Below are positions 44,324-53,740 of a DNA stretch of 64,000 bases, piece after piece. The notes below the pieces were generated by a model, which did no database searches, had not been told where the DNA came from, and worked only from the letters and a program-made list of their open reading frames with translations. Every line of letters starts with the position of its first letter. Position 1 is the first letter of the stretch. The DNA lies in contig CALWHG010000003.1 of NCBI GenBank assembly GCA_944380315.1, positions 1 to 64,000 on the forward strand, in the 5' to 3' direction. Origin of the DNA: an uncultured Lachnospiraceae bacterium. Its GTDB lineage: Bacteria; Bacillota; Clostridia; Lachnospirales; Lachnospiraceae. A program made the position numbers and the translations under genes.

Positions 44324-45610
44324 TTATCCGTAGATCGGGTACCAGAAGTTGGCTGAAAGAGCTATGGTCACGATGGCTATGATGATATAAGGGATCGTGA
44401 ACTTGAGCACCTTTGATACCTGATAGTTTCCTGCAGCATATATAAGTGCGGTCTCTGCAGCTCCTGAAGGGAAGCCGAGGGAGATGACGTTTGCTATGGC
44501 GATGATGAGCATGACACCTCTGGGATCCCAGTTACCTGCCAGACATACGGTAGCAGCTACTGTATACAGTATGTTTGCTGTAGCGGAGTTTGACATGAAT
44601 GTGGTCATGACTACGCATACTGCGGTAAACAGGAACATAACAGCGAGAGAGCTGGGCTGTCCGCCAAGTGCTGTGAGGATAGCGTTGCCCATGATCTCAC
44701 CGGCTCCGGTGGAGGTCATAGCCTGAGCTACTCCAAGTACTCCGGCCATCAGGAAGATCATGTCAGATGTAAGTGCCTTTGTTACCTCGGGGACCTTGAG
44801 GGCCTTGCCGTATATAAGTACGAGTACGCCTGCAGCGGGAGCCACATACATAAGACTTCCGGTCCACTTGTTGAGCACCAGGACTGCCATGACTGCTATG
44901 AAGGTGACATATACGAGCTTCTCCTGTGCAGGAGGAAGCACTTCGGTATCCTTGACCTCCTTAAGTCCCTTGGTGGAGATGTTGCCATGCTTGGGAAGTA
45001 CTCGCCAGAAGATCAGGCAGTATATGGTCAGGCACACAACAGGGAACATCATGACCTTGAACTTGTCGAACATCTGAAGCAGATAAGCCTCATTTGTGAT
45101 GATCTCTGAATAACGGGCATTGATGGTAGCAAAGGAAGTAGCACCCATACCTATGGGCAGGAAGCCCTTCCATGCACAGGATATACCAAGCATGGGCATC
45201 AGCAGACGGCTGGGAGTGACCTCTCCTTCTTCACCGAGAGTAGTAAGGAACACTACCATGATGGAGAATGTAGCAGTTGCAGGGATGAACTGAACGAATG
45301 CTATGACTATCAGGAAGAAGAACACGATCAGGATCATGCCTGTCTTTCCGCTCAGGTCATTGACCTTCTTTCTGATGGTGGGAACTATGCTGGTCTTTGT
45401 GATCGCCGAGCTGAGGGCCATCATGGGAGCTACCAGTATGATGGACTGGTTCGTAAATCCGGAAAATGCCTCCGTAGGACTAAGTATCCCAAATATGGCC
45501 AGCAGTGCACAGCAGGTCATGGTGGTCACGCCCATGGGGAACTTCTGCCATACGAACATGAAGATCATGAACGCCATGATCAGCAGTGTGATGATAAGCT
45601 GAGTATTCAT
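44324..45610 (-). CDS. SLC13/DASS-like anion carrier 1
   Basis: A 428-residue permease with about 11 helices. Conserved half-motifs are FIPATATFSIMVVFLTT in the first half and MSNSATANILYTVAAT in the second, the position of the sodium-binding SNT-type loops in the DASS family, followed by the shared NWDPRG turn. Family members import dicarboxylates, citrate, sulfate or sugar acids. It precedes the paralogue 2 and 1 hydrolase genes as one transcription unit. Confidence 0.87.
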   Translation of the reverse strand: MNTQLIITLLIMAFMIFMFVWQKFPMGVTTMTCCALLAIFGILSPTEAFSGFTNQSIILVAPMMALSSAITKTSIVPTIRKKVNDLSGKTGMILIVFFFLIVIAFVQFIPATATFSIMVVFLTTLGEEGEVTPSRLLMPMLGISCAWKGFLPIGMGATSFATINARYSEIITNEAYLLQMFDKFKVMMFPVVCLTIYCLIFWRVLPKHGNISTKGLKEVKDTEVLPPAQEKLVYVTFIAVMAVLVLNKWTGSLMYVAPAAGVLVLIYGKALKVPEVTKALTSDMIFLMAGVLGVAQAMTSTGAGEIMGNAILTALGGQPSSLAVMFLFTAVCVVMTTFMSNSATANILYTVAATVCLAGNWDPRGVMLIIAIANVISLGFPSGAAETALIYAAGNYQVSKVLKFTIPYIIIAIVTIALSANFWYPIYG

Positions 45611-45657
45611 ACTCTTACCTCTCCTTTAAAATGATTGATTCCGTATCTCAAGCGCGC

Positions 45658-45681
45658 TTTTGTGTATATTTACTATACCAC
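45658..45681. promoter_or_regulatory. recurrent carrier-promoter motif
   Basis: TTTTGTGTATATTTACTATA within the 202-bp gap between carrier 1 and the enolase-family gene. GTATA-TTTAC-TATAC is a palindrome. The same pattern occurs near 29621, 53741 and 60453. Elsewhere in the gap I see no gene. Confidence 0.5.
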
Positions 45682-45812
45682 AGTCAGATAAAAAGTGAAC
45701 GCTTGTGCAATCTATCTCATTTCGATGGGACTATTCAAAAAATCTATAGCATGTATCTGCCCTGCCTCTTGACTGGGGCTCCAGGTCTTCGGAGATCCCC
45801 GGCCTCAGAGCC

Positions 45813-46997
45813 TCAGTCTGAAAAGTACTGTATGCCCGCCAGGCAGCCATCTGCCCCGAGCCTGTCAAGGTCGACTCTCACTGGTATACCGGGTATGTCA
45901 GGCAGATACATCCTTCCGTCCCGAAGCTCACCATGCACAGAGTAGTAGTCCTCCACATAGTCCGAGTTGGGCTTATGGAACTCTATGAGCTCTCCCTCTT
46001 CAAGGAGCGCTCCCACGAGCACTCCCGGCAGGTATCCCTGTCCGCTGGTTATGCGGCAGCCATGCCGCCTTCCATAGTCAGCGACTCTGAGGGTCTCCGC
46101 CAGGGTATACATGAAGGGCAGAGGCTGAAGCACCTTGACGCCCGCCTTCACATAGGAGACATAGTCATTGAAATGCTTCGCAGACTCACCCATGGCTATG
46201 GGCACCTCCAGGCCCTCCTCCTTCATCATGGACGACAGCCTCTCTATCTCCTCCATCTCATAGGCCTGTACCGGCTCCTCGTACCACTCTATGCCGTATT
46301 CATGGGCTCCTCTGATGAATTCCATGCAGGTCTCCGCATCCCAGGCCTGGTTGCTGTCCACGGCTATCCGAAAATCAGGCCCCAGGGCCCTGCGGACCTT
46401 TTCCATGCGTCTTATGTCCCGCTCAGGCTCTGCTATGCTGATCTTGAACTTGGTGGCCCTGAAGCCTGCCTCCTTTATAGCCACGAGCTCCTCCACCAGC
46501 TCCTCATCGGAGCGCAGCACTGAGCCGCCTCCCTTATATACGTCACAGTAGTCCCGCTTTGCGCCCAGCATGCGATGAAGCGGCATGCCCTTTCGTCTGG
46601 CCAGCAGGTCAAACATCATGAGCTCCAGCTGAGACATGGCCTGGAAGGTACCTACTGCGGCCCTTTCCTTCCAGTAAAACAGCCGTCTCCACTCAAGGTT
46701 AGTCCTTGGTGTGCTGTCCCTGAGCATCATGGGGAGGAATATCTGCCATACCGCCGGCGAAGCCGTGCTCTCACCGTAGTAGCCCTCACTGTCATAGATG
46801 CGCATCCAGGTTGGAAAGCTCCACTCCCGACTCACCTTGCCGGTGCCGTCCTTCCACACCTTTTCCCTGGGCTTTTTATTGAAGGTATAAAGCTCCGCCC
46901 GGACTATCCTTATCTTGTCGGGAAATGCCAGACCCTCGTTTATCTTCATAGCTATAGTCTGCTCTATCTCTCCGTCTATCATGTACTTCAGGCTCAT
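45813..46997 (-). CDS. enolase-superfamily enzyme with atypical active site
   Basis: A 394-residue member of the mandelate racemase/muconate lactonizing branch. Lys pair ATKFKIS on the second barrel strand, metal ligands in AVDSNQAWD, YEEPVQ and AMGESAKHF. The usual general base on later strands is not where expected: there is no QPD...GG and no His at the seventh-strand position, which reads RITSGQGYLPG. Either the reaction uses only the KxK lysine or a rare pair of residues. It precedes carrier 1 in the same direction. Confidence 0.78.
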   Translation of the reverse strand: MSLKYMIDGEIEQTIAMKINEGLAFPDKIRIVRAELYTFNKKPREKVWKDGTGKVSREWSFPTWMRIYDSEGYYGESTASPAVWQIFLPMMLRDSTPRTNLEWRRLFYWKERAAVGTFQAMSQLELMMFDLLARRKGMPLHRMLGAKRDYCDVYKGGGSVLRSDEELVEELVAIKEAGFRATKFKISIAEPERDIRRMEKVRRALGPDFRIAVDSNQAWDAETCMEFIRGAHEYGIEWYEEPVQAYEMEEIERLSSMMKEEGLEVPIAMGESAKHFNDYVSYVKAGVKVLQPLPFMYTLAETLRVADYGRRHGCRITSGQGYLPGVLVGALLEEGELIEFHKPNSDYVEDYYSVHGELRDGRMYLPDIPGIPVRVDLDRLGADGCLAGIQYFSD

Positions 46998-47119
46998 AAA
47001 AACAACCCCCCTTTGCCTGTACTTTACATCAGTATAAGCAAAGAGGGATGAATTATAAAATATATAAAATCAATGGATGACTTTAAAAGTCCTATAGATG
47101 AGCTCCGGCCGGATCCTGA

Positions 47120-48031
47120 TCAATGCTCCGCCCAGTACTGGTCTGCAAGCTCCATGATAAGTCTGGCAGGCTGACTCAGCTGTCGGCCCTTTTTAAGCAT
47201 GACCACCCATGTCAGCCTGGGATGTGTAGAAAGCTTCAGGCTCAGCACTGACTGAGGGAGATCCCTTTTATGGTGCTCCTCCATGAAGGCACAGCAGAGG
47301 TTCATCTCCACCATGGAGTAGCGCAGCTGCCAGCCTCCGCCCTCCTGATAGACTCTGGGCATGAAGCCTGCCTCCTCAAAGATACGTTCCTGCAGCTCTC
47401 CATTCGTCCCGGTACGGGCTCCCAGGGCAAAGTACTCCTCCCGAAGCTTCCTTATGTCCATACAGAGAGACCCGTCCTCCTCCATATATGCCTCCGATAC
47501 CAGCGGATTACGTTCGGACATGATGAGCAGCATCTCTATGGTCTTGAGCTCACGATAATCACAGTGTACAGTATCTCTATCCTCGGCCACAGTACCAACC
47601 GCCAGATCCAGGGCTCCGGATATCACAGCCTTCTGGAGCTCGTGGCTGTTGGCCTGGTGGATATGGAGCCTGACCTCCGGGTATATGCTGTAGAAGCGTC
47701 TGAACATCCACGAAAGCATCTGCCCTCCCATGCTCGGGGTCACTCCCACATTGAGCTCGACATTTTTAGTTTCGGCGATCTCCGCTATATGCGTATAGGC
47801 ATTGTGCTTTATGTCCAGGATCCTTCTGGCAGCCTCCACATATATCTCTCCCGCCTCGGTCACACGCCAGTCTCCGCGCTTTCGCTGAAAGAGCTGGGTC
47901 CCAAGCTCCTTTTCCAGATTAAGGAGCTGCTGATTGAGGGCGGGCTGGGAGATGTAGAGCTTCTCCGCCGCCTTGGTTATGTTTTTTTCTTCTGCTATCT
48001 TAAGTATGTACTCCAGCTGTCTGAGATCCAT
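47120..48031 (-). CDS. LysR-family regulator, tandem copy A
   Basis: A 303-residue LysR protein: helix-turn-helix EEKNITKAAEKLYISQPALN, then an effector domain beginning VELNVGVTPSMGGQML. It is clearly paralogous to the genes at 48067 and 53830, sharing the opening (R)Q(L/I)EYILKIAEEKN and the MVEMNLCC-type segment (here YSMVEMNLCCAFMEEHH). It lies 122 bp before the enolase-family gene. Confidence 0.92.
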   Translation of the reverse strand: MDLRQLEYILKIAEEKNITKAAEKLYISQPALNQQLLNLEKELGTQLFQRKRGDWRVTEAGEIYVEAARRILDIKHNAYTHIAEIAETKNVELNVGVTPSMGGQMLSWMFRRFYSIYPEVRLHIHQANSHELQKAVISGALDLAVGTVAEDRDTVHCDYRELKTIEMLLIMSERNPLVSEAYMEEDGSLCMDIRKLREEYFALGARTGTNGELQERIFEEAGFMPRVYQEGGGWQLRYSMVEMNLCCAFMEEHHKRDLPQSVLSLKLSTHPRLTWVVMLKKGRQLSQPARLIMELADQYWAEH

Positions 48032-48066
48032 GTCTTACCCCGTTATACATTTTCCCGTAAGTTTCA

Positions 48067-48978
48067 TCAGTTATTTTCCCAAAAAAGCCTGGCGATGTTT
48101 ATGAAATCCCGCTCAGCCATGGTGAGATGCCTGCCCTTTTTATATATGACCACGGATTCCAGCTTCGGATGCGTGGAAAGATGAAGCCTCTCCACCGTAT
48201 CAGGCAGGGCCTCGCTGTGGTGCTCCTCGGAGAAGGTACAGCACTGATTCATCTCCACCATGGATAGTCTCAATGGAAATGCTCCTCCCTGATGGTATAT
48301 CCTGGGCAGGAAGCCTGCCTCCTCAAAAAGCATGTCTGTCATCAGATGACTGGTGCCGGCAGTCGGTCCCAGGGCGAAGCTCTCATCCTTTAGATTCCTG
48401 AGATCTATACACCTTTGTCCACTTTCATCCACATAGGACTCCGAGAGATACGGGTCTTCCTTTGACATGACCAGGAGCATCTCCATGGTCCTGAGCACCT
48501 CATAGCAGAGCCTGCCCTCATCCTTTTCAGGTCCTATGGTGCCTATGGCCAGATCCAGCTCTCCTGAGACCACAGCCTTCTGAAGGCTGACCGTATCCAT
48601 CTGCTCTATGATGGTCCTGACCTCAGGATGTGCGGCATAGAACCTCTTGTATACCCATCCGAGTATACGGGCTCCCGACTTTGGTGTGACACCTACACGC
48701 AGCTGGGCATTTTTGACATCTGCCACATCCTCGATGCGCGCATAGGCATCCTTTTTTATGTCCAGGATCTGGCGGCCCGCCTCCACATATACCCTTCCGG
48801 CCTCCGTAAGGCGCAGCTCTCCCCTCTGTCTGTCAAAAAGCGGCGTGCCCAGCTCCTTTTCCAGGTTGATGAGCTGCTGGTTAAGTGCTGGCTGGGAAAT
48901 GAAGAGCTTCTCCGCCGCCCTTGATATGTTCTTTTCCTCTGCTATCTTGAGTATGTATTCGATCTGCCGAAGATCCAT
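48067..48978 (-). CDS. LysR-family regulator, tandem copy B
   Basis: A 303-residue LysR protein directly upstream of copy A (35 bp). Helix-turn-helix EEKNISRAAEKLFISQPALN; effector domain starts LRVGVTPKSGARILGW. Copies A and B are a tandem duplication that has diverged in the effector domain, suggesting two ligands or heteromeric control. It starts 12 bp from the end of the ATPase pseudogene. Confidence 0.92.
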   Translation of the reverse strand: MDLRQIEYILKIAEEKNISRAAEKLFISQPALNQQLINLEKELGTPLFDRQRGELRLTEAGRVYVEAGRQILDIKKDAYARIEDVADVKNAQLRVGVTPKSGARILGWVYKRFYAAHPEVRTIIEQMDTVSLQKAVVSGELDLAIGTIGPEKDEGRLCYEVLRTMEMLLVMSKEDPYLSESYVDESGQRCIDLRNLKDESFALGPTAGTSHLMTDMLFEEAGFLPRIYHQGGAFPLRLSMVEMNQCCTFSEEHHSEALPDTVERLHLSTHPKLESVVIYKKGRHLTMAERDFINIARLFWENN

Positions 48979-48989
48979 GACGCCCCCCT

Positions 48990-50106
48990 TTAAGCCTTTT
49001 CAAGCAGCCATTTCAAGACATTACGCTTCTGAACTCCTTCATAGTTCATTTCCCCAAATATCTCATCCAAAGTAAGCAGATACTTAGGATAGTTGTCGCC
49101 TATCTGCCTGAGCGGTTTAAGCTCCCTCTCAAGGACATTTTCATCGATCGTGCTCAGGGCCACCTGATAATACACCGGTATCCCATCCTTTATGGCAACA
49201 AAGTCCACCTCTCCGTCTGAACCAAGCTGTCCTATATATACCTCCGGATACCTTCTCCTAAGCTCAAGATAAACTACATTTTCAAGTACATGACCCCGCG
49301 TCCTGACCACGTCCCCCTACCAGCAGCTCCCGAAAAGCCACATCACATAGGAAATACTTATTCATGGTAGACAGAAGCCTTTTCCCCTTTATATTATATC
49401 TTCTTACCTCATAAAACAGCAGACTGTCAGTAAGTCCACGAATATATCTGTCTACTGTCTTTGGATCTATCTTCATATGAGCAGAAGTCATGGTGTTGGC
49501 TATCGTCGACGGTGAGGTACGGTTTCCTATATTATACATCATGAATCTGGTTATGGACTCAAGCATATTGGCATCTGATACCTTCAATCGCTTTACCACA
49601 TCGTTTAAAAGCACAGTATTATATATCCCACTCAGATATTCTCTTGCCTCCTGCACATCAAGATCATATCGCAGGATATAGGGAAATGATCCCGAGCTCA
49701 TATATTGATCAAACAGCTCCTGACGCGAGATCCCCTCCTCCATCGCCCCACTGCAATATTCGCTAAATGAAAGGGGGAGCATGGACAGCTCCACATATCG
49801 CCCTGTCAGAAGTGTGGCCAGCTCACCTGAGAGCATGCAACCGTTTGAAACTGTTATGTAAATGTCTATATCCTCACGAAGGAAAAGGCTGTCCACCGCT
49901 CATTCAAAATTACGAACGTGCTGTATCTCATCCAGAAACACATAGTTTCTGCCGCTCTTACATAATCTTCCAATAATATGGTTGTACAGCTTTTCAGCTT
50001 CTGTCAGCTCAACATATGACAGATCTTCAAAATTTATCGATATGATCTGCCTGTCCTTCCATCTTATAAGCCAGTCCAGATAAGACTTTCTTTCGATCCT
50101 TTTCAT
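48990..50106 (-). pseudogene. DUF4143-type AAA ATPase, decayed
   Basis: Three consecutive frames together match one ATP-binding DUF4143 protein. The N-terminal piece (49900-50106) runs MKRIERKSYLDWLIRWKDRQ straight into IISINFEDL, so the Walker A region is missing by an in-frame deletion, while Walker B-like YVFLDEIQHV is kept. An in-frame TGA at 49900-49902 follows, where relatives have Arg (FE-R-AVDSLF). The middle piece (49282-49902) reads YITVSNGCMLSGELATLLTG, and a frameshift near 49290-49310 leads to the last piece (HVLENVVYLELRRRYPEV, the nuclease-like C-terminus). Three independent lesions make function unlikely. Confidence 0.88.
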
Positions 50107-50160
50107 AATAGTACACCTTCCTTAAGAAAGGTATACTCTCTGAAACCGATAATTGCAACA

Positions 50161-50218
50161 AAAATGGAATCCATTCCATTTTTGATCGATTTTCTCAAAA
50201 AGATGGAACGGATTCCAT
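50161..50218. promoter_or_regulatory. two palindromic operator-like sites
   Basis: AAAATGGAAT-CC-ATTCCATTTT (50161-50182) and ATGGAA-CGGA-TTCCAT (50203-50218), centres 39 bp apart, upstream of the ATPase pseudogene. They share ATGGAA/TTCCAT half-sites and probably bind one dimeric regulator twice. The remainder of 50107-50285 shows nothing else. Confidence 0.6.
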
Positions 50219-50285
50219 TTTAATGCTCTTTTGTGATGCTTAAGGCAACCTGTTATTGATGCTGCTCAGGGTCACCAGCCTCCAC

Positions 50286-51218
50286 TCAATCCTTCTTGGC
50301 CTCAGGATATATGTCGGGATAGTACGCCTTTGTAGCCTCAGCCCTGTTTATGAGCACATCGCCCCAGGCATAGTCTGCCACGAATACGGTGTAATCCATG
50401 GGATCCTTCGGTATGTTGGGAAGGATGTTTGCTTGGTTTAAGTGGCTTGAAAGAGCTATGTCCACAGGCAGCTTTGCAAGCTCATAGCAGTCCTTTATGA
50501 ACTGATGGGCCATGGACTCAGGATATCCGTCAGCTGCCAGCTGCTCAGGTCTCATGAAGGGTACTCCCAGGCCTCCGTGAAGGGCTACCTTGTAGGTCTT
50601 GCCAGTCTCCTCATCTGTATCCTCAAAGAAGAAGCTGGTGGTTCCGGGTGTATGTCCGGGGCAGAGCCTGGTCCTGATGGTGAAGCTGCCAAGGACTATG
50701 GGCGTGTCATCGTCATAGAAGTTTGTCACCTCATAGGGATAGTCCAGTCTCTTACCGGTGGCCCTGCCCTCTTCCGAGTCAGCCTCCACCCAGCCAAGGA
50801 TGTGCTTTCCGTCTATGACCATGGGCTTGTCCACTACGGTCTCGTGCCTCTTGTGCTCCACCTCATCCTCACGAGAGAGCCAGATCTCTGCTCCGCTCAG
50901 CTCCTGGATGACTCTGGCGTTGCAGCTGTGGTCAGCATGCCAGTGAGTGAGCAGTATCTTCTTTATGTCCCTGGGATCGTGTCCGGACTCCCAGATACGC
51001 TCTATGACGAGATAGCAGGTATCTGCATTGAGGCCAGTATCTATGAGGATAAGGCCTGCTCCCGTGTCTATCAGAAATGCAGCCACGTTGTCCTGTCCGC
51101 CCACGTTCCATACGTGTGGAGCGTTCCTGTAGGCAGGTATGGTGTGCTCCCAGTGGGTAGACATGGTGTTGTTTTCAAGACGTCCCGCGGTGGGGGCGTA
51201 GAAGAATTTCTTTTCCAT
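50286..51218 (-). CDS. metallo-beta-lactamase-fold hydrolase, paralogue 3
   Basis: A 310-residue cytoplasmic protein of the same group as paralogues 2 and 4 but more diverged (ENNTMSTHWEHTIPAYRN near the start, HETVVDKPMVIDGKHILGW in the insertion). The metal motif reads THWHADH instead of THWHGDH; CPGHTPG, HGGLG and SSHLNQAN are kept. The ATG at 51218 follows GGAAGAG; the longer frame is not conserved. It is separated from paralogue 4 by a 190-bp gap with a strong hairpin, so it may have its own promoter. Confidence 0.87.
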   Translation of the reverse strand: MEKKFFYAPTAGRLENNTMSTHWEHTIPAYRNAPHVWNVGGQDNVAAFLIDTGAGLILIDTGLNADTCYLVIERIWESGHDPRDIKKILLTHWHADHSCNARVIQELSGAEIWLSREDEVEHKRHETVVDKPMVIDGKHILGWVEADSEEGRATGKRLDYPYEVTNFYDDDTPIVLGSFTIRTRLCPGHTPGTTSFFFEDTDEETGKTYKVALHGGLGVPFMRPEQLAADGYPESMAHQFIKDCYELAKLPVDIALSSHLNQANILPNIPKDPMDYTVFVADYAWGDVLINRAEATKAYYPDIYPEAKKD

Positions 51219-51326
51219 AATCATCTCTTCCTTTCCGGTCATATATTTATATATATGATAGCAAAAACCCGGGCCTGTTTCCACGTAATAAAACTTAGCC
51301 TGTCTCAAAGTCACGAACATATATTT

Positions 51327-51363
51327 ATAGCCAGGGCCTCTGTCAACAGAGAGCCCTGGCTAT
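51327..51363. terminator. strong hairpin after paralogue 4
   Basis: ATAGCCAGGGC (51327-51337) and GCCCTGGCTAT (51353-51363) are perfect arms, and CTCTGT/ACAGAG pair inside, making nearly the whole element double-stranded. T-runs are modest. It likely limits read-through from paralogue 4 to paralogue 3. Confidence 0.6.
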
Positions 51364-51408
51364 TTCGAGTTTTTATAAAAATATGCATTTTCCCGAAGTG
51401 ACTTTAAA

Positions 51409-52344
51409 TCAGCCCTTCTTTACCTCGGGATATACATCGGGATAGAACTCCTTAACTGCATCTGCCCTGTTGATCAGCACATCTGCCCATGCATAGTCCG
51501 CTACGAATACGCTGTAATCGTTGGGGTCCTTCGGTATATTTGGAAGGATGTTGGCCTGGTTTAAGTGGCTTGAAAGAGCTATATCTACAGGCAGCTTCGC
51601 CAGCTCATAGCAGTCCTTTACGAACTGATGAGCCATGGACTCGGGATATCCCTCATATGCCAGCTGCTCAGGCCTCATCATAGGGTTGACTCCCAAACCT
51701 CCATGCAGGGCTACCTTATAGGTCTTTCCCGTCTCTTCGTCTGTATCCTCGAAGAAGAAGCTGGTCACTCCCGGCGTATGTCCCGGGCACAGCTTGGTCC
51801 TGATGGTGAATCTTCCCATGACTATGGGCTTATCGTCATCGTAGAAGTTGGTGACCTCGTAGGGGTAGTCTGCTCTCTTTCCGGAAAGCTTGGCCTCCTC
51901 CGTGTCTGCATCCACCCAGGTCATGGTCCTTCTTCCCTCTATCATCTTGGGATATCCTACCTTACCCTCATGCTTCTTATGCTCCACCTCATCCTCACGG
52001 GACAGCCAGATCTCTGCTCCGCTTATCTCCTGAAGCACTCTCGCGTTGCAGCTGTGGTCTCCGTGCCAGTGGGTGAGCAGTATCTTCTTTATGTCACGGG
52101 GATCATGGCCTGATTCCCAGATGCGCTCTATGACCAGATAGCAGGTCTCTGCATTGAGGCCGGTATCAATAAGTATCAGTCCCTCTCCCGTATCCAACAG
52201 GAATACGGCTACATTGTCCTGGCCTCCCACGTTCCATACGTGAGGTGCATTTCTGTAAGCGGGTACCGTGTGCTCCCAGTGGGTGGGCATGCTCTTGTCA
52301 TCAAGGCGTCCTGTGGTGGGCGCATAGTAAAATCTCTTTTCCAT
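51409..52344 (-). CDS. metallo-beta-lactamase-fold hydrolase, paralogue 4
   Basis: A 311-residue protein with the same ligands as paralogue 2 (His92, His94, Asp96, His97, His189, His214, His260) and 303 of 311 residues identical to it. A 149-nt tract (51875-52023) is identical to 43836-43984. I start at 52344 (MEKRFYYAPT) with AAAGGA upstream. It follows carrier 2 by 85 bp, repeating the carrier-hydrolase order of the other module. Confidence 0.88.
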   Translation of the reverse strand: MEKRFYYAPTTGRLDDKSMPTHWEHTVPAYRNAPHVWNVGGQDNVAVFLLDTGEGLILIDTGLNAETCYLVIERIWESGHDPRDIKKILLTHWHGDHSCNARVLQEISGAEIWLSREDEVEHKKHEGKVGYPKMIEGRRTMTWVDADTEEAKLSGKRADYPYEVTNFYDDDKPIVMGRFTIRTKLCPGHTPGVTSFFFEDTDEETGKTYKVALHGGLGVNPMMRPEQLAYEGYPESMAHQFVKDCYELAKLPVDIALSSHLNQANILPNIPKDPNDYSVFVADYAWADVLINRADAVKEFYPDVYPEVKKG

Positions 52345-52429
52345 ATGTATGTCCTTTCTTATAGAGTTTGTTTTTTTAACAAGCGCCGCCTGCTCATACC
52401 TGATGAGAGGCGGCGTAAACTTCGATGAT

Positions 52430-53698
52430 TTACAACGGATACAATATCTGGGCTGAAACTGCATATCCTATGATACTTAAAACTATATACGGCAAGGTAT
52501 ATCTAAGGACCTTAGCCGGGTTATAGCCTCCTGCTGCATAGGTGACCGCTGCCTCTCCTGAGCCGGAAGGAAGCGCTATATCCGCTGTGTTTGCCATGCC
52601 GGGGATAAGTATAAGTCCTCTGGGATCCCATCCAGCTGCAAGCGCAAGAGATGCAGCCAGGGGCACCAGCACTGTCTGGCACGCAGCATTTGACAGGAAG
52701 TTTGTCATGATGACCGTAACTGCCGAAAGTATGAAATAGATCATGAAGGAACTGGTTCCAGGTCCTATGATGGTGAGCAGCCAGTCACCTATGGCCTCAC
52801 TGGCTCCTGAGCTGCCAAGCGCATCAGATACTACAAGCACACCGGCCATCATCCAGATGGTATCCGTAGTCATGAGTCTGGAGGCTTCTGAAGCCTTAAG
52901 CACTCCTGTCCATACAAGTATAGCCACACCTATGGCAGGACCCAGATACATGAATCCGCCCACATTGGTAACCATCATGACCATAGCAAGAAGGAAGGCA
53001 AAATATACTATCTTCTCCTGTCCCGAAGTCATGTTATTTTCAACGATCTTTGTGTCAGTTACTGACAGAGTGCCCTCATCCTTGGGCATGAGCCTCCAGC
53101 AGAAGATGCTGTATCCGCCAACTATGATCATGGGGATGATGCTGAATATAAACGGCTCAAACATTGAAAGATGGAAGGCTTCATCAGTCACGATACCCTC
53201 ATAAAGAGCATTGAGTGAGGCAAACTTGGTGGCTCCAGATCCTATCGGAAACCTTCCCTTAAACGCTGAAGATACACCCAGCATGGGAAGTATGAGCCTC
53301 GTAGGTGTTACGTTGCCAACAGTGCCTATCTGTGCAGCAAATATGACCATGATGGCCATGGTGGCAGTTGAAGGTATGAACTGAGTAAGCAATACTGTAA
53401 AAAAGAACATGAGCATGACCAGCATGGTTCCGTTCTTTCCCTTGGCATGTTCCATGACATTCCTGATCTTTCCTACCATGCTGGTCCTTCCCAGCACGTT
53501 TCCAAGGGCCATCATGGGGGCTACCAGGACTACTATCTGGTTTCCAAAGCCTGTAAAGGCCTGTTTAAGGTCTATCACCCCAGTCAGCACAAGGATGATA
53601 CAGCAGGTCATGGTCGTCAGTCCGAAGGGCACCTTGTGCCACACGAACATGACCATCATGAAGACCAGGACCGCCAATACGATGTACATCTGATCCAT
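52430..53698 (-). CDS. SLC13/DASS-like anion carrier 2
   Basis: A 422-residue permease like carrier 1. Half-motifs are FIPSTATMAIMVIFAAQ and FLSNAACQTVLVPLAAS, followed by GWDPRG. The first half-motif and the VAPMMAL segment near residue 60 are shared with carrier 1, so the two come from one ancestor. It starts the carrier 2-paralogue 4-paralogue 3 set and ends 85 bp before paralogue 4. Confidence 0.87.
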   Translation of the reverse strand: MDQMYIVLAVLVFMMVMFVWHKVPFGLTTMTCCIILVLTGVIDLKQAFTGFGNQIVVLVAPMMALGNVLGRTSMVGKIRNVMEHAKGKNGTMLVMLMFFFTVLLTQFIPSTATMAIMVIFAAQIGTVGNVTPTRLILPMLGVSSAFKGRFPIGSGATKFASLNALYEGIVTDEAFHLSMFEPFIFSIIPMIIVGGYSIFCWRLMPKDEGTLSVTDTKIVENNMTSGQEKIVYFAFLLAMVMMVTNVGGFMYLGPAIGVAILVWTGVLKASEASRLMTTDTIWMMAGVLVVSDALGSSGASEAIGDWLLTIIGPGTSSFMIYFILSAVTVIMTNFLSNAACQTVLVPLAASLALAAGWDPRGLILIPGMANTADIALPSGSGEAAVTYAAGGYNPAKVLRYTLPYIVLSIIGYAVSAQILYPL

Positions 53699-53740
53699 AA
53701 GCTTTTATACTCCTCCTGATTTTTGTGCACCAAGGCACAT

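Noticed and set aside
50505..51401. 298-codon plus-strand frame over hydrolase paralogue 3, with similar frames over paralogues 2 and 4
   Set aside because: They recur only because the hydrolase genes are paralogous; there is no ribosome binding site and no protein family.
42512..52344. Beta-lactam resistance genes
   Set aside because: The hydrolases have lactamase-fold metal motifs but no export signal, and they sit with carriers and enolase-family enzymes, which points to metabolism rather than antibiotic resistance.
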